DNA from: Polyporus tsugae
Taxonomy: Eukaryota > Basidiomycota > Agaricomycetes > Polyporales > Polyporaceae
NCBI GenBank assembly: GCA_024305745.1
Contig: JAHRBS010000004.1
Coordinates: forward strand, 5,270,001 to 5,334,000
Direction of reading: 5' to 3'
DNA: 64,000 bases
Positions within the stretch are counted from its first letter, which is position 1, and every line of letters starts with the position of its first letter. Made by a program: the position numbers and the translations under genes. The notes under the pieces were generated by a model that was given only the letters and a program-made list of their open reading frames with translations, was not told the DNA's origin and ran no database searches. This document shows, one piece after another, positions 45,081-57,591 of the stretch.

Positions 45081-45843
45081 TCACCCTGGTGGAAACCAGA
45101 TGCCAAGTTCAGGTTTGTCGGGGTAGTTCTTGGTGGTAGCGGTCCTGCGTCGTGGATCCACTAGCCCTATAGGGGAGCCAGCCCTGCCAGGGACCCAGCT
45201 ATCGTACGCATCCCTCATAAGCGAGACATGTTCCAGCGGGCAGTAGCCCCTCTGGGCGAGGACCTCCATGGCGCGGCGGCACCATCCTACACACCCGCCA
45301 TTGCCAAGTTGCTTGTGATGCTAGAGAAAGAAGTTAGACCGGGCAGCGGCAGAAAAAGTGATACGTAGGAAGGCGACGCACTCGGAACGCAAAGCGGCGC
45401 AAAGGTGAATCAGATGCAGTGACGACGTCGACGAGAGCGGCCACAGTGAAGGTGGGGGACACAGCTAAGTCTTTGATCCCGTTGGCGGCTTGAGTTACCG
45501 GATGGCCCTCTAGCATCTGGGGACCAAGCGTGTGGCGGAAGTGGATGATGATGGTGGCTCTGTGTGAACCATCGCCATAGGTGATCTGGTTGTCGACAAC
45601 GACATGGACGTGTATGGACCAGAAGGGTTCCTCTTGGGGGTCACGGGAGGGAATGGGGTCTTTGAGGGTGAAGTAGAGTCGGTGGTGGTATTTGGGGCCA
45701 TCGCCGCGATAGGTACCAATAGTCGCGTAGTAGCCAACCGTGGAAATGAGATGCTGGTCGAGACGAGTGCCAATAGGGGCTTGGTCAACCAGAGAGTCGC
45801 TTACGGCAGCGAGGAAATGAGTAACAACAGTGGTGTGGGCCAT
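45081..45843 (-). CDS. Protein resembling the fungal DUF7770 family
   Basis: Two exons, 45843-45382 and 45320-45081, join across a 61-bp intron (GTGCGT..CTCTAG) to about 233 residues from MAHTTVVTHF. Motifs: a beta-rich first half (FWSIHVHVVVDNQITYGDG), then SPLRRFAFR; immediately after the intron come HKQLGNGGCVGWCRRAMEV and EVLAQRGYC. The Gly-Cys-x-x-Trp-Cys/Arg segment followed by LAQRG resembles the GCRxW signature I associate with DUF7770 proteins, which have no known function. An upstream in-frame start exists at 46071. The assignment rests on a short motif. Confidence 0.45.
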
Positions 45844-47533
45844 GATGGAAATGATATACTGGGGACGATGGGGGATGAGGTACTGGGGACGACGGAAATG
45901 AGGTACTGGGGATGAGGGGGGATGGGCGACGACGGTGCGTGCAGAGGGCATAAATAACCTCCGCTGGTGCAGTGTGCGACGAGATGTGCGAGGTATGAGA
46001 CCCCAAAGGGGGATACCATGTGACTTGTGAAACTTAAGTGCCAGGAGAGCAGCGCGGCGATGTAGCGACACAAGGCCTGAGGAGGGATGGAGGATGAAAA
46101 GAAGTGTGGAGCTAGAAGGGTGTGGCGGTCAGTGGGAGGATAACCTTGACGGAACCGAAGAGGTAAGGTTCTGACACGCGCCAAAGGTGCGAAGCTGGGC
46201 GAGGGCAACGGCGAAGATCATGCTAAGCAGGGAAACTAGGCATTCTGGGCCTTGGAATACACGCTGTCCTGGTATTTGTGGAGATTGATGCTTGACCACT
46301 CAGGGGCGAGATGCCATCCCGCCTGTGGACTACGATGGCAATACATGAAAATGGCACCTAGTAATAGACCTGGCGGTAAGTTCTGGAGTGAGTGGGAGTG
46401 CAAGTGGGGCAGGCCGGTGGAATGACAAACCTGCTGTAGGAGAAACGGGCACGGGGGAGGAGAGAAACGTGTGAGGGACAACGCGCTGTAAGCCGTACTA
46501 GATACGCAGGTAAACAAGACGGCCGAGGCATAGTGTACAGTATAAGATGGCGGGACAAGACGAGTCGATGAGACGCGAACACGGAGCAAGCTCGCTGACA
46601 TAATACAAGATTCTACACACCTGCAACAAATGAATGAATTGATGGCTTCCTGGGGAAATCAGGCTGCAGGAGGGATACCGACAGGATCAGCGAGGGGGCA
46701 GATGCGACAGGATGCGACAGGAACCACGATGAGCGGGAAGACTAGCCGATGAGGCCGATCAGGAAGGTGGCACAGAATGGCAACAGATGTTGGGCTACCA
46801 GCGCGAACAAGACCTCATGAGGACAACTTCGAATGATGGTGGGTGGGAGACACCGCCATTTACATTTCTGGAACGGAGCATATGAACCATGCGAGGAACC
46901 TTGAAAACGAGGATGTGAATGGAACAATAGAAGGGGTACGTACAAAGTTCACAGATGGCGAACTACGGCAGGCGAGGTGTACATGGATGAAATCAAGAAA
47001 TGATGCCACCGCATCCTGGCGTCTATGTCCCATGTTCCGGCATTTTCGGACTCCGCCCCTACTTGCCAGTCCTTCGACTCTGTGCCCTCGCCCTCTCGTG
47101 GGGGCCGTTAGCTAGCGATATACTTTATTTACTGCCCTAATAGACTCTTCTTAAGTATTGAGTGGGCCAGTCTGTGACCTGGATAGGCCGTCGTTATCAA
47201 CCGGACGCTCACGTAATGACGTGTATCATAATAGGCGCTAACGGGCCGGGATTCCTTACCGTGCCCATTGGTTGCAGGTCCGCTCGGCATTCACCGGGCC
47301 CTTAGTCTCAGGCAAAACGCGGTTTCCCAGGCGACGATCGGCTATTAGGTAATGGAAACAGGGTCATTCAAAAAAGGAAATCATATCGTACTCCTCCCAA
47401 TTTTCGGGGATTGTCACAATCTACTCGCAGCGCACACTTTGCACTTGATTGCTTGATTATATAATCTAGTCAGGTTCGGCGGAGCTAGAATGATGTATTT
47501 GGACTTTTCTGACAGCCCGAGAGAGAACGCTGA
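45844..47533. other. No confident gene
   Basis: Minus-strand frames at 46236-46601 (ending WHLAPEWSSINLHKYQDSVY) and 46742-46945 may be exons of an unrecognised gene, but no consistent spliced frame was found. From 47100 the DNA is AT-richer; TATATAATC at about 47458 could be a TATA box for the next frame. Confidence 0.4.
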
Positions 47534-47749
47534 ATGGCGTCCAACTCCACGACCACCATTGTCAACGTCTTCAAGTACGAGAGCAACAGTCTTACTACAA
47601 TGGTTCGCTACGCTCTAGCCGTCGTTTTAATCCTCGTAATGGCGGCACTATACGTCTTCCATGCATCGTACCTCCCCCGGGCCCGGGAGAGTGGCGCGAC
47701 CGTGGAGTTGGCAAATGTTCGTCAGGCGGAGGGAAGTGGGGACGCCTGA
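47534..47749 (+). CDS. Small putative membrane protein
   Basis: ATG 47534 opens 71 codons. MVRYALAVVLILVMAALYVF is a single strong membrane segment, with a polar N-terminus before it and a short hydrophilic tail. A TATATAATC sequence lies about 75 bp upstream. No family recognised. It could also be the first exon of a longer gene. Confidence 0.4.
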   Translation: MASNSTTTIVNVFKYESNSLTTMVRYALAVVLILVMAALYVFHASYLPRARESGATVELANVRQAEGSGDA

Positions 47750-48782
47750 TGACTGTGATCACAAGGTACGCCGCTGCGTGTTCTCTCAGCGACATTAGGT
47801 CTCACAGAGTCTTCGCTATTAGGCTGTGCGCGCTCCATGCCGGCCAGCAGGTACATCCGCTCTCTTCCAATGTACCACGTCTTACGCCCTCCCACCAGTT
47901 TCTCGCGCCCATGCTCTTACATCAACAGTGCCCACTACCACGCCTGCACCCTGTACGTCAACTCCATCTGCCAGCGTACGTCTGGCAAGTCGATGCTGAC
48001 CTCTGCATCAGCTTAGGCACGTCGAATAGATTGGTGGAGTAGTTTTTTTTCGCACCGGCTCAGTTGCTCTCGACATCATCTTGTGTATCCTGGTTCATTT
48101 TATCCTTGCTTGTTGATCCCAATGTTGCGGCTACCATCAGTGCTCCATTTCGTTGATAATCTTTGATTATGAGTGTCTTTTTTCCGGACAAGTCTGTTCA
48201 TATAGTTGCGTAGCGTATCCAGCAGCGAGACTCAATCTTATACACTTCCTGTATTACACTGTACCAGTCTCTGCTATGACAGGATACTGTACTATAGGGT
48301 ATTGTTACGCCTCTCTGTAGGCTGTGTTATACGCTAAGGACTTCCCATCCCGTACTAGTAGTACTAGCCTAGTATGGCTGAAATCACTGTACATATAGGA
48401 GGCACAATATATTTGTTTCCACCAATGTGCTGGCGACGACTATACCATCCTTTGATAGCCTCGCATAGTGAGTTAAAAACTCATAGTTTCCTTGCCATCG
48501 CTTGGCCAGAGAACTCGCTGAAGTAAAGTTTGTAGCGGGCCAATAGCGGGCACACCTGGATCAAGATGACGTTACTTCGAACTTCGAAGCATGTCTACCG
48601 GTGGCTGTACCCTTAACTGATTGTTCCTCGATTGACAGCACCCGCAGTGCGTATCTTAAACACAGACTAAGCCTAGGCTCCTGGTTGTAGCGCCGTGAGA
48701 AGGCCGGATTCCTACTGGATTCCTTCGCTCGACCCGTATATAGGGAGCTCCGAACCGCATAACTTGATACCCGCCTCCAGAC
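47750..48782. other. Intergenic region
   Basis: No gene supported. AT-rich. CGTATATAGGG at about 48734 resembles a TATA box 45 bp before the P450 start. Confidence 0.5.
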
Positions 48783-50756
48783 ATGGACGTCAGCCTACAC
48801 ATCTATCAAACAGTCCCCTTGTTTCTCGGCCTGTCATGCGTGCTGTACGTGCGCTCGATCGCGGAATGGCGCACACGCTCTCGCGGACCTCCCTTACCTC
48901 CCGGTCCGCCTTCCCTCGCTGTAGTCGGGAATCTCTTCAACATACCGGGTGGTAGTTTGCTTTCAGAGACCTTGCGGCCCTGTACGGTGAGTCTAGCAGC
49001 GTCGATCAAGTGGTAGACGGATGGCTAACGCCCCCTGAGTCAACAGGCGACATCATCCACTTCCGAATCCTAGGGCGATCGACCGTCATTCTGGGAAGTC
49101 CGGAGGTCATCAGCAAGTGCCTCGACCCCAGGTTCCAGTCGTTAAGCTGTGAGTAGCCACCGCGCATAGCTTGCATCGGCGCTCAATGTGCGGATGCCAA
49201 CTTCGGTTTCATGCCGTACGGTCATAAATGACGGCGATACAGGCGCCACTTCTGGCAGCACTTCACCGCTTGCGCTATAGAACCGTAATACCAGCCCGTC
49301 CAGCGTGCTGTAGCCCACCAGTTCCTTGCGCGGCTTCTTGACAGTCCTTCCCAGATCAGGGACCATATTCGTTAGTGAGTACTAACTCCGTCGCGAATGG
49401 TACGCACGCCGATAGCTCATTCTACCAATAGCACATTCCTCGCAACGCTTCTGAAGACTGTGTATGGCATCGGCCTCACCGAAGACCATGGCAGATATCC
49501 GGCCACTTTCGACGTGTCATCAGAGGGGGTCTCGCAAGGGCTCGTCCCCGGCAAGTACATCGTCCACCTGCTACCCTTCCTGAAACATGTTCCGAAGTGG
49601 GTTCCTGGTTTCGCGTGGCAGGCAGACTTCGAGCGCTGGCGAGGAGCAGTTCATGATGTGAAGAATGTACCTTTCGCTTCTACGAAGGAAGGCATGGTGA
49701 GGAGCTCTTCATCGCTGCATCGACTCGGGGGTTGTGATAACAAATCCATGATTGTTCCCAACCAGGCACGTGGAGAAGGTCTTGAATCAATGGTAGCCAA
49801 GACGCTAGCTCCGATTGAGAACTCTGACGAAGTCCCAGAGGGCCTCGAAGACGTGGCTAAGGGCATCGGGTTTGTGAGCTACGCGGGTGAGCAATCTCAG
49901 CCATACTTATCCTTCCACGTCTGCTGACCAAAGATTTTGGTTCGTTTCCAGCGGGAGCGGACGCGGTAATTTCCGCAATCTATCCCCAACGTGAGCGCAG
50001 GAGACTGACTGAGGATGACAGTCGTTCATCGCCCTCCAGTCGTTCTTCCTCGCTATGGCTTTCCACCCCGAAGCGTAGAGGAACGCCCAGGCCCAACTGG
50101 ACGCCGTCGTCGGGCCGGGTCGCATGCCGGAGTTCAGCGATTGGAAATCATTGGTCTACGTACATGCCCTCATCAAGGAGACGTTGCGATGGCATACGGT
50201 TGCCCTGCTCGGCATGGCATACTCTACTACCGCTGACGATGAGCTGAACGGGTACTTCATCCCCGCGGGACACTTCTGCTGCCAAACATATGGTCAGCAT
50301 CTTCCGCCTCCTTGCCGAACGACCTAGTATGATACTGACATTATGAGTGTGCCATGCGGCAGGGCATGCATGCACGATCCCGCAGTGTACGAAGATCCTC
50401 ACGTGTGCCGCCCGGAGCGTTTCATTCGAGACGGAAAGCTCGACCCGTCTGTTCACTGGCAGGATCTGCTCGCGTTCGTCTTCGCCTTTGGACGAAGGTT
50501 CTTCAGGATGCCGTTATGCTCTGTCGTAAAGCCAAGGAAGAGACACTCACATGGTCGCTCACAGGATCGGCCCCGGACGACACTACACAGAAGTCGCGTT
50601 ATTCATCAACGTAGCCTCGGTCCTCCATGTGTTCAACATCACGCCGCCACTCGATGCAGACGGCCGTCCTATCGCCCTAGATCACCGCATGACGCCTGGG
50701 TCCATCTCGTACGTACCTTCTGCTTCCCGCGAAATGGCACTCGATGCGTCTTTGTG
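48783..50756 (+). pseudogene. Cytochrome P450, inactivated
   Basis: P450 signs in order: an N-terminal membrane anchor (VPLFLGLSCVLYV); the hinge GPPLPPGPPSLAVVGNLF; DIIHFRILGRSTVILGSPE; the C-helix region FMPYG..RRYRRHFWQHF; ARLLDSPSQIRDHIR; HLLPFLKHVPKWVPG; ALIKETLRWH, the ExxR motif; PHVCRPERF, the PERF motif; and the haem loop. Damage: a frameshift before the AFRDLAALYG segment at about 48950; in-frame stops at 49229-49231, 49286-49288 and 50076-50078; and a haem loop that reads FGRR, then an intron (50498-50564), then IGPGRHY, where the axial Cys is Gly (codon 50569-50571). The family is the microsomal haem monooxygenases; this copy cannot work. Confidence 0.85.
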
Positions 50757-51377
50757 AATGACCGCCTCTCTCAGTTACGCCGAAGACGCTCGGAGCACTA
50801 TTAAGCCTCGTTCGGTTGAGGAGCAAGCTTGATCGTCAATAGCCTGAAGCATACTCGTCATTTTGTCGAGCCTTGAATCTCCAAAGCTCCCATGTTGCTA
50901 TCAACATACTTCTAGTACTTGGAAATCATTCTCGAAAGCTGCGTCTGCGGACGATGTACATGTGATCTGGTTGAATGTGTAACAATATGCACACTATTGC
51001 TCTCGATAGCGAATAAATACGTACGTCAACGTCCAACGTCCAACGACCTAGAGGATCATGGCGACGGCTTCTAGCTATGATACTGACTTACATAAGTACT
51101 GATGAGGATATGAGTCCACTGTTGCATGCGTACGCGGACCTACCACCAACCCAGCGACCCGGACGCCGGAGTAGCATGGATCGCATGCACATGTCAGACA
51201 ATGACGTCAGGGTTCGCGTCGAGGAAACATATGGCTCTACTATTAGGATATAGCAAAATACATGAGCGTGGTGTGGTGTGATATGTTGGTACTAACGGCG
51301 GTGGGTGGGTGGAGAGAGATTACTGTACGAGGGAATCAGAGAGTGCCATATGCTAACGAGACGACGACGACGAAAGT
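50757..51377. other. Intergenic region between two pseudogenes
   Basis: No gene is seen. P450 and chitin synthase pseudogenes converge here tail to tail. Confidence 0.5.
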
Positions 51378-54300
51378 CTAAAATGTCCGTATGTATGCTG
51401 ATATTGTGCTGGAGCGAAAACAAAACGAGAGTGGCGTAAGGCGATGAAAAGTACCGATGCGGCCGTAGAAGACGTAACGAGCAGTGTCCATAAATGTCCA
51501 AACTGCAAGACGTGAACCAGATTCGCAATGTCGATGGCGTGAATGAGCCTGTGATCGACCAGCACGTGAGAGCAACACGCGGTCGATGGCGCCGTTGATG
51601 AGAGCCGAGAGGTCCTGGCCAAATTGCTCCTCGAGACGGCGGCGGATCTTCCTTTCGGTGACAGTCGTCAGGTCGGCATTACACAGGTGCGCCTCGATGA
51701 CAACCTCGATCGCGGAGTCTGATGGTCCCTCGAGGAAGTCCTTGTCCTCTGGACTTCTTGTCGTGGGGCAACGAACCCGCTACGTACGTAGTCGCCCCAA
51801 GACTTGAGAGGGACGGAGCGAGGATCAAACTTGCCCTTGTCCTGTAACGCACACCATAAGATATCCCCACAACTGCTCGAAGAGGTCAAGCACTTACGTG
51901 GACAATCAACTTCTTACCAGACTCTCCTAAGACGACAGGAGTCTGACCCCAGGGGGAGTCGTCCATACGCCAGAACGAGTAGAGTGGTAGGAAGAACGAG
52001 AAGGCCGGAATGGCAAGGATGTAGAAGATCATCCAACCAATCATGTCCCACTTGCGACGAAGGACGAACACCAACGCCTGCAGACCGTAGACAGCTGCAA
52101 TGACGACAATATGGAGAGCGTCGGGATCTGGGAATGAGCGCCGGCTGCAAGGTAGATGAGGTACACGATCTGTCCGTCAGGTTAGTCGGAGCCACAGAAG
52201 GTACAGCTGAGAGGATGTGCTCACATAGGCGATGGTAACAGGCTGGATGATTGTGGACAGATGATCAATCATGACGATGAATCGCACGGAGAAACAGCAG
52301 AAACCGCAAAGCTGGTCCAAGAAGATGAGTTCGGCCAAGTGAAGTTGATCCAACGCCGACGCCGGGACAATAGAACATTGGGAAGTGATTGAGCAGCAGC
52401 GTCGTCAAGTAACAATCTTCACCGAGATGAAGGAGGTTCTTCATGTGCAGCGTATCAACACGGTTCTCCGAGTAGTCCTGGATCTTCTGGTTGCTGATGA
52501 AGAGCGACTTATGGGTGTCCGGAGTCCGCAGACCGTAAAGCGTGAAACAACCGGGCAAACAGGTCACAGAACCGAACAGAGACTCGAACACCTTGGCCAT
52601 GTGGTGCGAGATGAAGTACTCGTAGACCTGCATCATCGTGATGATAGACTGCTTCGCGTTCGCAAGCTCCGTTTCACCACAGACACCGAGCAGCTTCTTG
52701 TCGTGGATCATATTAAAACAAGACTAAGCATCGATGCGTTCGATAAAAGAGCGCAAGACTTACGCGGAGATAAGGCAGTTCAGAGAGAGCGATGCGACGG
52801 TTGTATCGGCATCAACCACGAACACGTACTCGTAGAACGTCGGGTTGACACCCATGACGTTCTTGATCTGGTGGTAGATCTCAAGCTCCAGCCGGTTCAT
52901 GGGCGCGTTGAAGTGGACCTAATCGCACTTCAGGAACAGTTGAGGCCGCGTAATTACGCACCACATACCTTGTTCAAGAAATGCATGGGCACCATCTGGG
53001 AGGTCACGCTTACCACGATTACCCGGTCGCGACTTCTCGCCTGGCTTGCGGCACTTCACGACGACGATGTACGGAACGAGATGGCCAGCGATTTCGTACA
53101 GACTAAAGAAGACCTTACCCATGTTATGCTGCTTGGCGCCCTCGCCGAGGGAGAGGAAGCTGAGCGGCTCCGCGTCGACGTTAGGGTTCGCACCAAGGAC
53201 CTCGAGCACGATGCGGGAGTGGGCATGTCGTTACCGGAACCGACGACATACAGTCGCAAATGATGAACAACAGCTTGCGCTTGTCATCGTACTTCATCTA
53301 CGCGAGCGAGTCGATCGCCTTCTTGAGCGAAGCGGTGCCTTCCGTGTAACACGACGCCTGGCAGATGACGAACTTGTCGTGGTCCTCCAGCGCGCGGGCG
53401 GAGCTGAAGCTGTTGGACGCGATGAACTTGGACCCGATGACGCTGACGATGACAATCGACAGGGCGAGCAGGATGTACGTGGCGAAGAGGCACTGAGGCG
53501 AGTTCCGGTTGTCAACCTTCCCAATGATCAAGAGGTTACGCGCATGCACACACGCTGTCGGTTCAAGGTGGCCGAGTCAAGATTGAGCCCGTCGATGGCC
53601 TTCGTGACGTCCTGACCTGCGTTGCGCTGGAAAACATCGACGATGGACTGGTGCATGAAGTCCGTATCGATATCGCCAGGAGCCACTGCATTATTGGGGA
53701 GAGCGGCAATAGCTGGGGGGTTATGGATGTAGGTCGTGAAGTCGTACACCAGTCCTCTGTAGACCGCGACGGAGTTTCCTGCAGCAGCCACGGACCGGAT
53801 CTGCTTGGGGCTGCAGCCGACAAAGCCAAGACGATAGTTCCAACGTATCTCCGTCATCCTCTCCCAGTACCAGTCCGGACGGGGGTCGTTCGTCCAGGAA
53901 CGGAAGTCGTGGTATTGGGCGTTCTGCTCCGAAGATTCGTTCTTGCTCGTGAGCACGACCTAAGGGTCGACACTGCCCGAGATACCATTACACAGAGCGC
54001 TAACCTGAACAGACAATCAGTTACGAGCTTATAGCCTAACGTACAACGGACGTGTCCGCGATCGTGCCATCATAGTTGAAGATGGACTTCGACGGAACGA
54101 CGCTGACGCTACGCACATGGTTGGCAGAAATCGCCGTCAAGTCGACCAGCTCGTCGACGTCGTGGATGGCGATGTAGACGTTGTTGTGGCCGTTCAACTC
54201 GGAGGTGTTGAAGACGTGTTAATGCGGCAAATGAAGATGATGACGAAGACGGCGCAAGCGCAGATGATCCGGATGAGCATGTTGAGTGCGAGCTTCTCTC

Positions 54301-54735
54301 TCCACGCCTGCCGGACACCCAACCGCTTCATCCGTCCGATGTATCGCAGCACAAAATTCGGGACCCAGAACGTGAGCGTCCAACATAGGGCGACGCACCG
54401 AGGACTCCTTCAGCACCTCGGCGGTATCGCCCTCCTGGATCTCGCCAGCCAGCGCCTCCTTGTCCAGCAGACCCTTCGTGTCGGCGTTCTGGAACATGTG
54501 CCGTGAGGGGGCGTAGGATTCAGTTCCAAAGTTAGACACAGAGCACGTTGACTCGTGTACGCGCTACGGCCTCGGCATCAGGCACTTGGTAGGGCGCATA
54601 GGGGCCGCTCAGGTCAAGACCAGTCTCTGCCTCGGCGTCACGAATGCGGTTGCGCGTCTGCTCCTCCGTATCCTTGGAGCGAAGATCATCCTCAAGGCGG
54701 CGGAACGCTGCTTGTGAGAGGAAGACCTACGAAGA
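51378..54735 (-). pseudogene. Class V-like chitin synthase, C-terminal part, inactivated
   Basis: Reading from 54735 down: VFLSQAAFRRLEDDLRSKD (link after the myosin-like motor); SNFGTESYAPSRHMFQNADT; a membrane region with FWVPNFVLRYIGRMKR; a cytochrome b5-like stretch; [25 protein letters not shown] with the catalytic-site Asp residues; [37 protein letters not shown] in place of QRRRW; terminal membrane helices ([17 protein letters not shown]); and a DEK_C-like end (LTTVTERKIRRRLEEQFG). This is the layout of division-2 chitin synthases, which make cell-wall chitin at the plasma membrane. Frames break near 54390, 53240, 53010 and 52380. LGEDR has become LGEDC, and the stretch before RRRRW is deleted. 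Confidence 0.8.
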
Positions 54736-55080
54736 TATCAGTCAACATTCTTTGTTGTGGTTGGATGCTTACAACACTGCAAACTCAGCGCGTTCCTGCT
54801 CTGTTCGACTTGCGCCCGCGAATCGCCATCGCTGACGCCGACGGCAGAGAGCTGCAATCGGCGACGTGGCGCTCCGGCATCTCGTCCATCTCTTTCCTTC
54901 CTCTTCCCTGACGCCGTCCTCCCTCGCTGTCACCAACTTCGAGCGCGCTCATTTTACGCATCTCTCGCAACTAGCGTCGTGGTCGTTCTCCTTTCCCTCC
55001 CCCTTTCCCACTCTCGTTCCTCACCGTAGTACCTTGCTCCGGCCCTCCAACCCTATTCTGCGCACCACGACTGGCCCGGG
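54736..55080. other. Junction between chitin synthase intron and LINE
   Basis: Starts in a chitin synthase intron (acceptor at 54736) and passes into sequence unrelated to that gene. The exact LINE insertion point is not visible; it lies somewhere about 54780-54900. Confidence 0.4.
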
Positions 55081-56574
55081 ATGCCTGCCATTGCCGACGC
55101 CACCGTTGGTGTGTTTGGAGCCACCCGTGAGTCATCTCCACATTGCAGCTTGCATGGTATGTCAATTCAAGGGAGCTCTGGTGGCCCTCAGGCCACTCGT
55201 GATACGGATAGCTTAGCTGGCGTTGTCGGAAGTTCCGGTGGTCAGCGAGCCACCCGTGGGATGATAGGAGAGCGGTGGGCATTGGCCCTCCCTCCTCCTT
55301 TGCGCCAGTCCATGGCCGAGTCCGCCATTCTGGCTGCTGCAGCACTCTCCTCCCATCCTCGCCTCCCCCAGCCGGACATCCTGGCGACGGACGCGTCCGC
55401 AGTCGATCACCCACATCCGCATGTCACCTTCGCTGCGGCCACCTCCCACTCCTCTGTCGTCCTCGCTGTCTCTCCGTCCGACTGTTCCGCTTCCAGCCTC
55501 CACGGCGAGGTCTACGCTCTTATAGTTGCCGCACTCCTCCACCTTCACCGCCCAGTCTCTACGCCTCCTACCCGTCCCGTCCTTTATACCGACCACCTCA
55601 ATTCTGTCCGATTCATCCAAAGCCACTCATCCCTGCCCCCCCTTTCTTCACCCCCGCAAAACCCAGCCCTTCCCTTATACCGTTGGCTCCTCGACATTTT
55701 GGCTCGCACTCCGCACCCTCCCGTCATCGACTACACCCCTGCTCACACCTCCGACACCTCCGTTCCCGCCCAAGCAAACTGTCTCGTCGATCATCTGGCC
55801 TCTTCTTCTCACTCGCCCGCCCATCCTCTTTTCTCCGTCCCTCTACCTACATTTACGCTTCCGTCTTTTGTCCTTCATTCTCCATCACACGGCTACGTTC
55901 TCCCGGCGTCCATTTCAACCGTCCTTGGCGATTTATTCACTCACTCTCGCATCTCCGATCCTACTTCGTGTCCTAATTCTGTCCTTTTCCGCCCGCTCTA
56001 CGACTCCCATCCTCCGCCCCCGCATCCTTACACCCGCGCCTCCTCGGCGTATTCAGCACTTGTTCAACTCTACGCACGCTCTTCCCAGCTGGATGACGCC
56101 TTCACTCGCTACCGTCGTTTCGGCGACATAGCCCCCTCATGCCATTTTGGTTGCGACGCCCTTGAGACGACGCATCATCTCTTCGTCCACTGTCCCCGCT
56201 TCACAGACCTCCGGGAAGACGCTCGCTGCTCCGTCACCCAGGACACGTCCTCGTTGCTGGACGCGACGGAAACCACACTCCCAAGGGATGTGATCCTTCG
56301 GATGGCGAGCGCTCTCTTCATCGATGACCCAGACGTCTGGCCGCAGTACCACACTCACTATTACTGTGGTACTGTACCTCGTCTTCCTCCCGAGGCCGGG
56401 ACTCCCCTCACAACCCGTCGTCTCCTTTCTCGCATCGCCGCTTTATGGCACTCCGTCTCTATCCGGCTGGCTGCCCGTGTCTGGGGTTCTTACAAGCGTC
56501 TCGTGTATCTGTTTCCGTCTCATATTGTACCTCCTCTGTCTCTCCCTCCCCATCTTTCCCATGACTCCGCCTGA
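55081..56574 (+). mobile_element. 5'-truncated LINE: RNase H and zinc-motif end
   Basis: An open 497-codon frame carries an RNase H-like domain (LATDAS, HGEVYALIVAALL, VLYTDHLNSVRFI, ANCLVDHLAS, giving the Asp-Glu-Asp-Asp set). It is followed by CHFGCDALETTHHLFVHCPR, the Cys/His motif that ends many LINE ORF2 proteins. Reverse transcriptase and endonuclease are absent, as expected for 5' truncation during target-primed insertion. The strand is opposite to the chitin synthase pseudogene that it interrupts. No poly-A tail is obvious after 56574. Confidence 0.7.
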
Positions 56575-56783
56575 TATTACTCTATATATCTTACTCCATA
56601 TGTCACCGCTCCGTTCCGCTCCGATTCTCACGATCCTATTGGGCCGGCGAGGTATTACTGTACCTGAGCTACTTTTCGTAGCGTAGTCGGTTCTATGCAA
56701 TCCGTTCTCCATCATCTAATATCGTTTCTGCTTGTATAATTGATAGCTTTGGTTCTGAACATGGTCTGTATTAACTGGCTTCT

Positions 56784-56807
56784 CGCGGCGGCGCGCGCGC
56801 CGCCGCG
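56784..56807. repeat. Perfect 24-bp GC palindrome
   Basis: The sequence CGCGGCGGCGCG followed by its exact complement, embedded in AT-richer DNA just after the LINE. Confidence 0.85.
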
Positions 56808-57513
56808 TCTCGGTCTACAGCTTTGCCTGAGAAGGTGCATCCCGCCAATCATCCTCCCAGCTTCTCCCTCCTCTCCCTCCTCTGCATCTGAGGTTTTGGC
56901 TACTTAAACTGTTGCAAACTGTTCATATCCACGGGCCTTGACGTATGGATGCTCCCTGGTGGTCATAGGTAAGTCCCGCAGTCCTGTCTTTCGCTTGAAA
57001 CCTGGCTGCAAGCACCTCTCCTGGTGTATATGCAATATCTTCTTCAATTTCTATCGGATTTATACGCTTAATTTTGCGTCATTGAGCTTGGCCTCTCCTC
57101 TTTCCATCAATATATTTTTGATGATGTCTTTTCCATCCTACGGTAGTCCATTGCGTTTGCAATCCGGGTCCGATGGTTTCAGCGCTTAGTGTCATTTTTC
57201 AACCCCATTCCTCCCCCCATTCTGCCCTGTTCCCCTGGCTTTTGGGCTTGTTTGAAAGAGGCGAACAGCATCTTTTAGACGAGTCCCATATGGACATCTG
57301 GTGTGGGCTTGCTGGAGCACAGTTTCGCTCCGGATGTTCTCATCTGTTGAGCTGCTCTGGTCCCGGAGTTTTCGCCTTCCTCCTACAATTCCTGTACTAT
57401 ATGCTTAGAAGTAGCATAACTATATTTACTCGCTTTCGAACGGGTCCTCGCGCACTCCCAAACCGGGTCTATCGAACCTCGAGCACCTTCGCGAGCCATC
57501 TCGCGCGGCACGT

Positions 57514-57591
57514 GCGCCCAAATTGGTCGACCAATTGGGCGCCTATATTGGTCGCGCGGACCAATCAGGACTAATCCCGACCAATTTGGTC
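57514..57591. repeat. Cluster of three TTGGTC/GACCAA palindromes
   Basis: Three inverted motifs in 78 bp: 57514-57542 (GCGCCCAA..TTGGTCGACCAA..TTGGGCGC, one unpaired A), 57548-57566 (ATTGGTC-GCGCG-GACCAAT) and 57579-57591 (GACCAATTTGGTC). They could be binding sites for a dimeric protein. Confidence 0.75.

Noticed and set aside
52385..53263. 292-codon plus-strand frame
   Set aside because: Antisense of the chitin synthase pseudogene; the minus strand carries the recognisable motifs.
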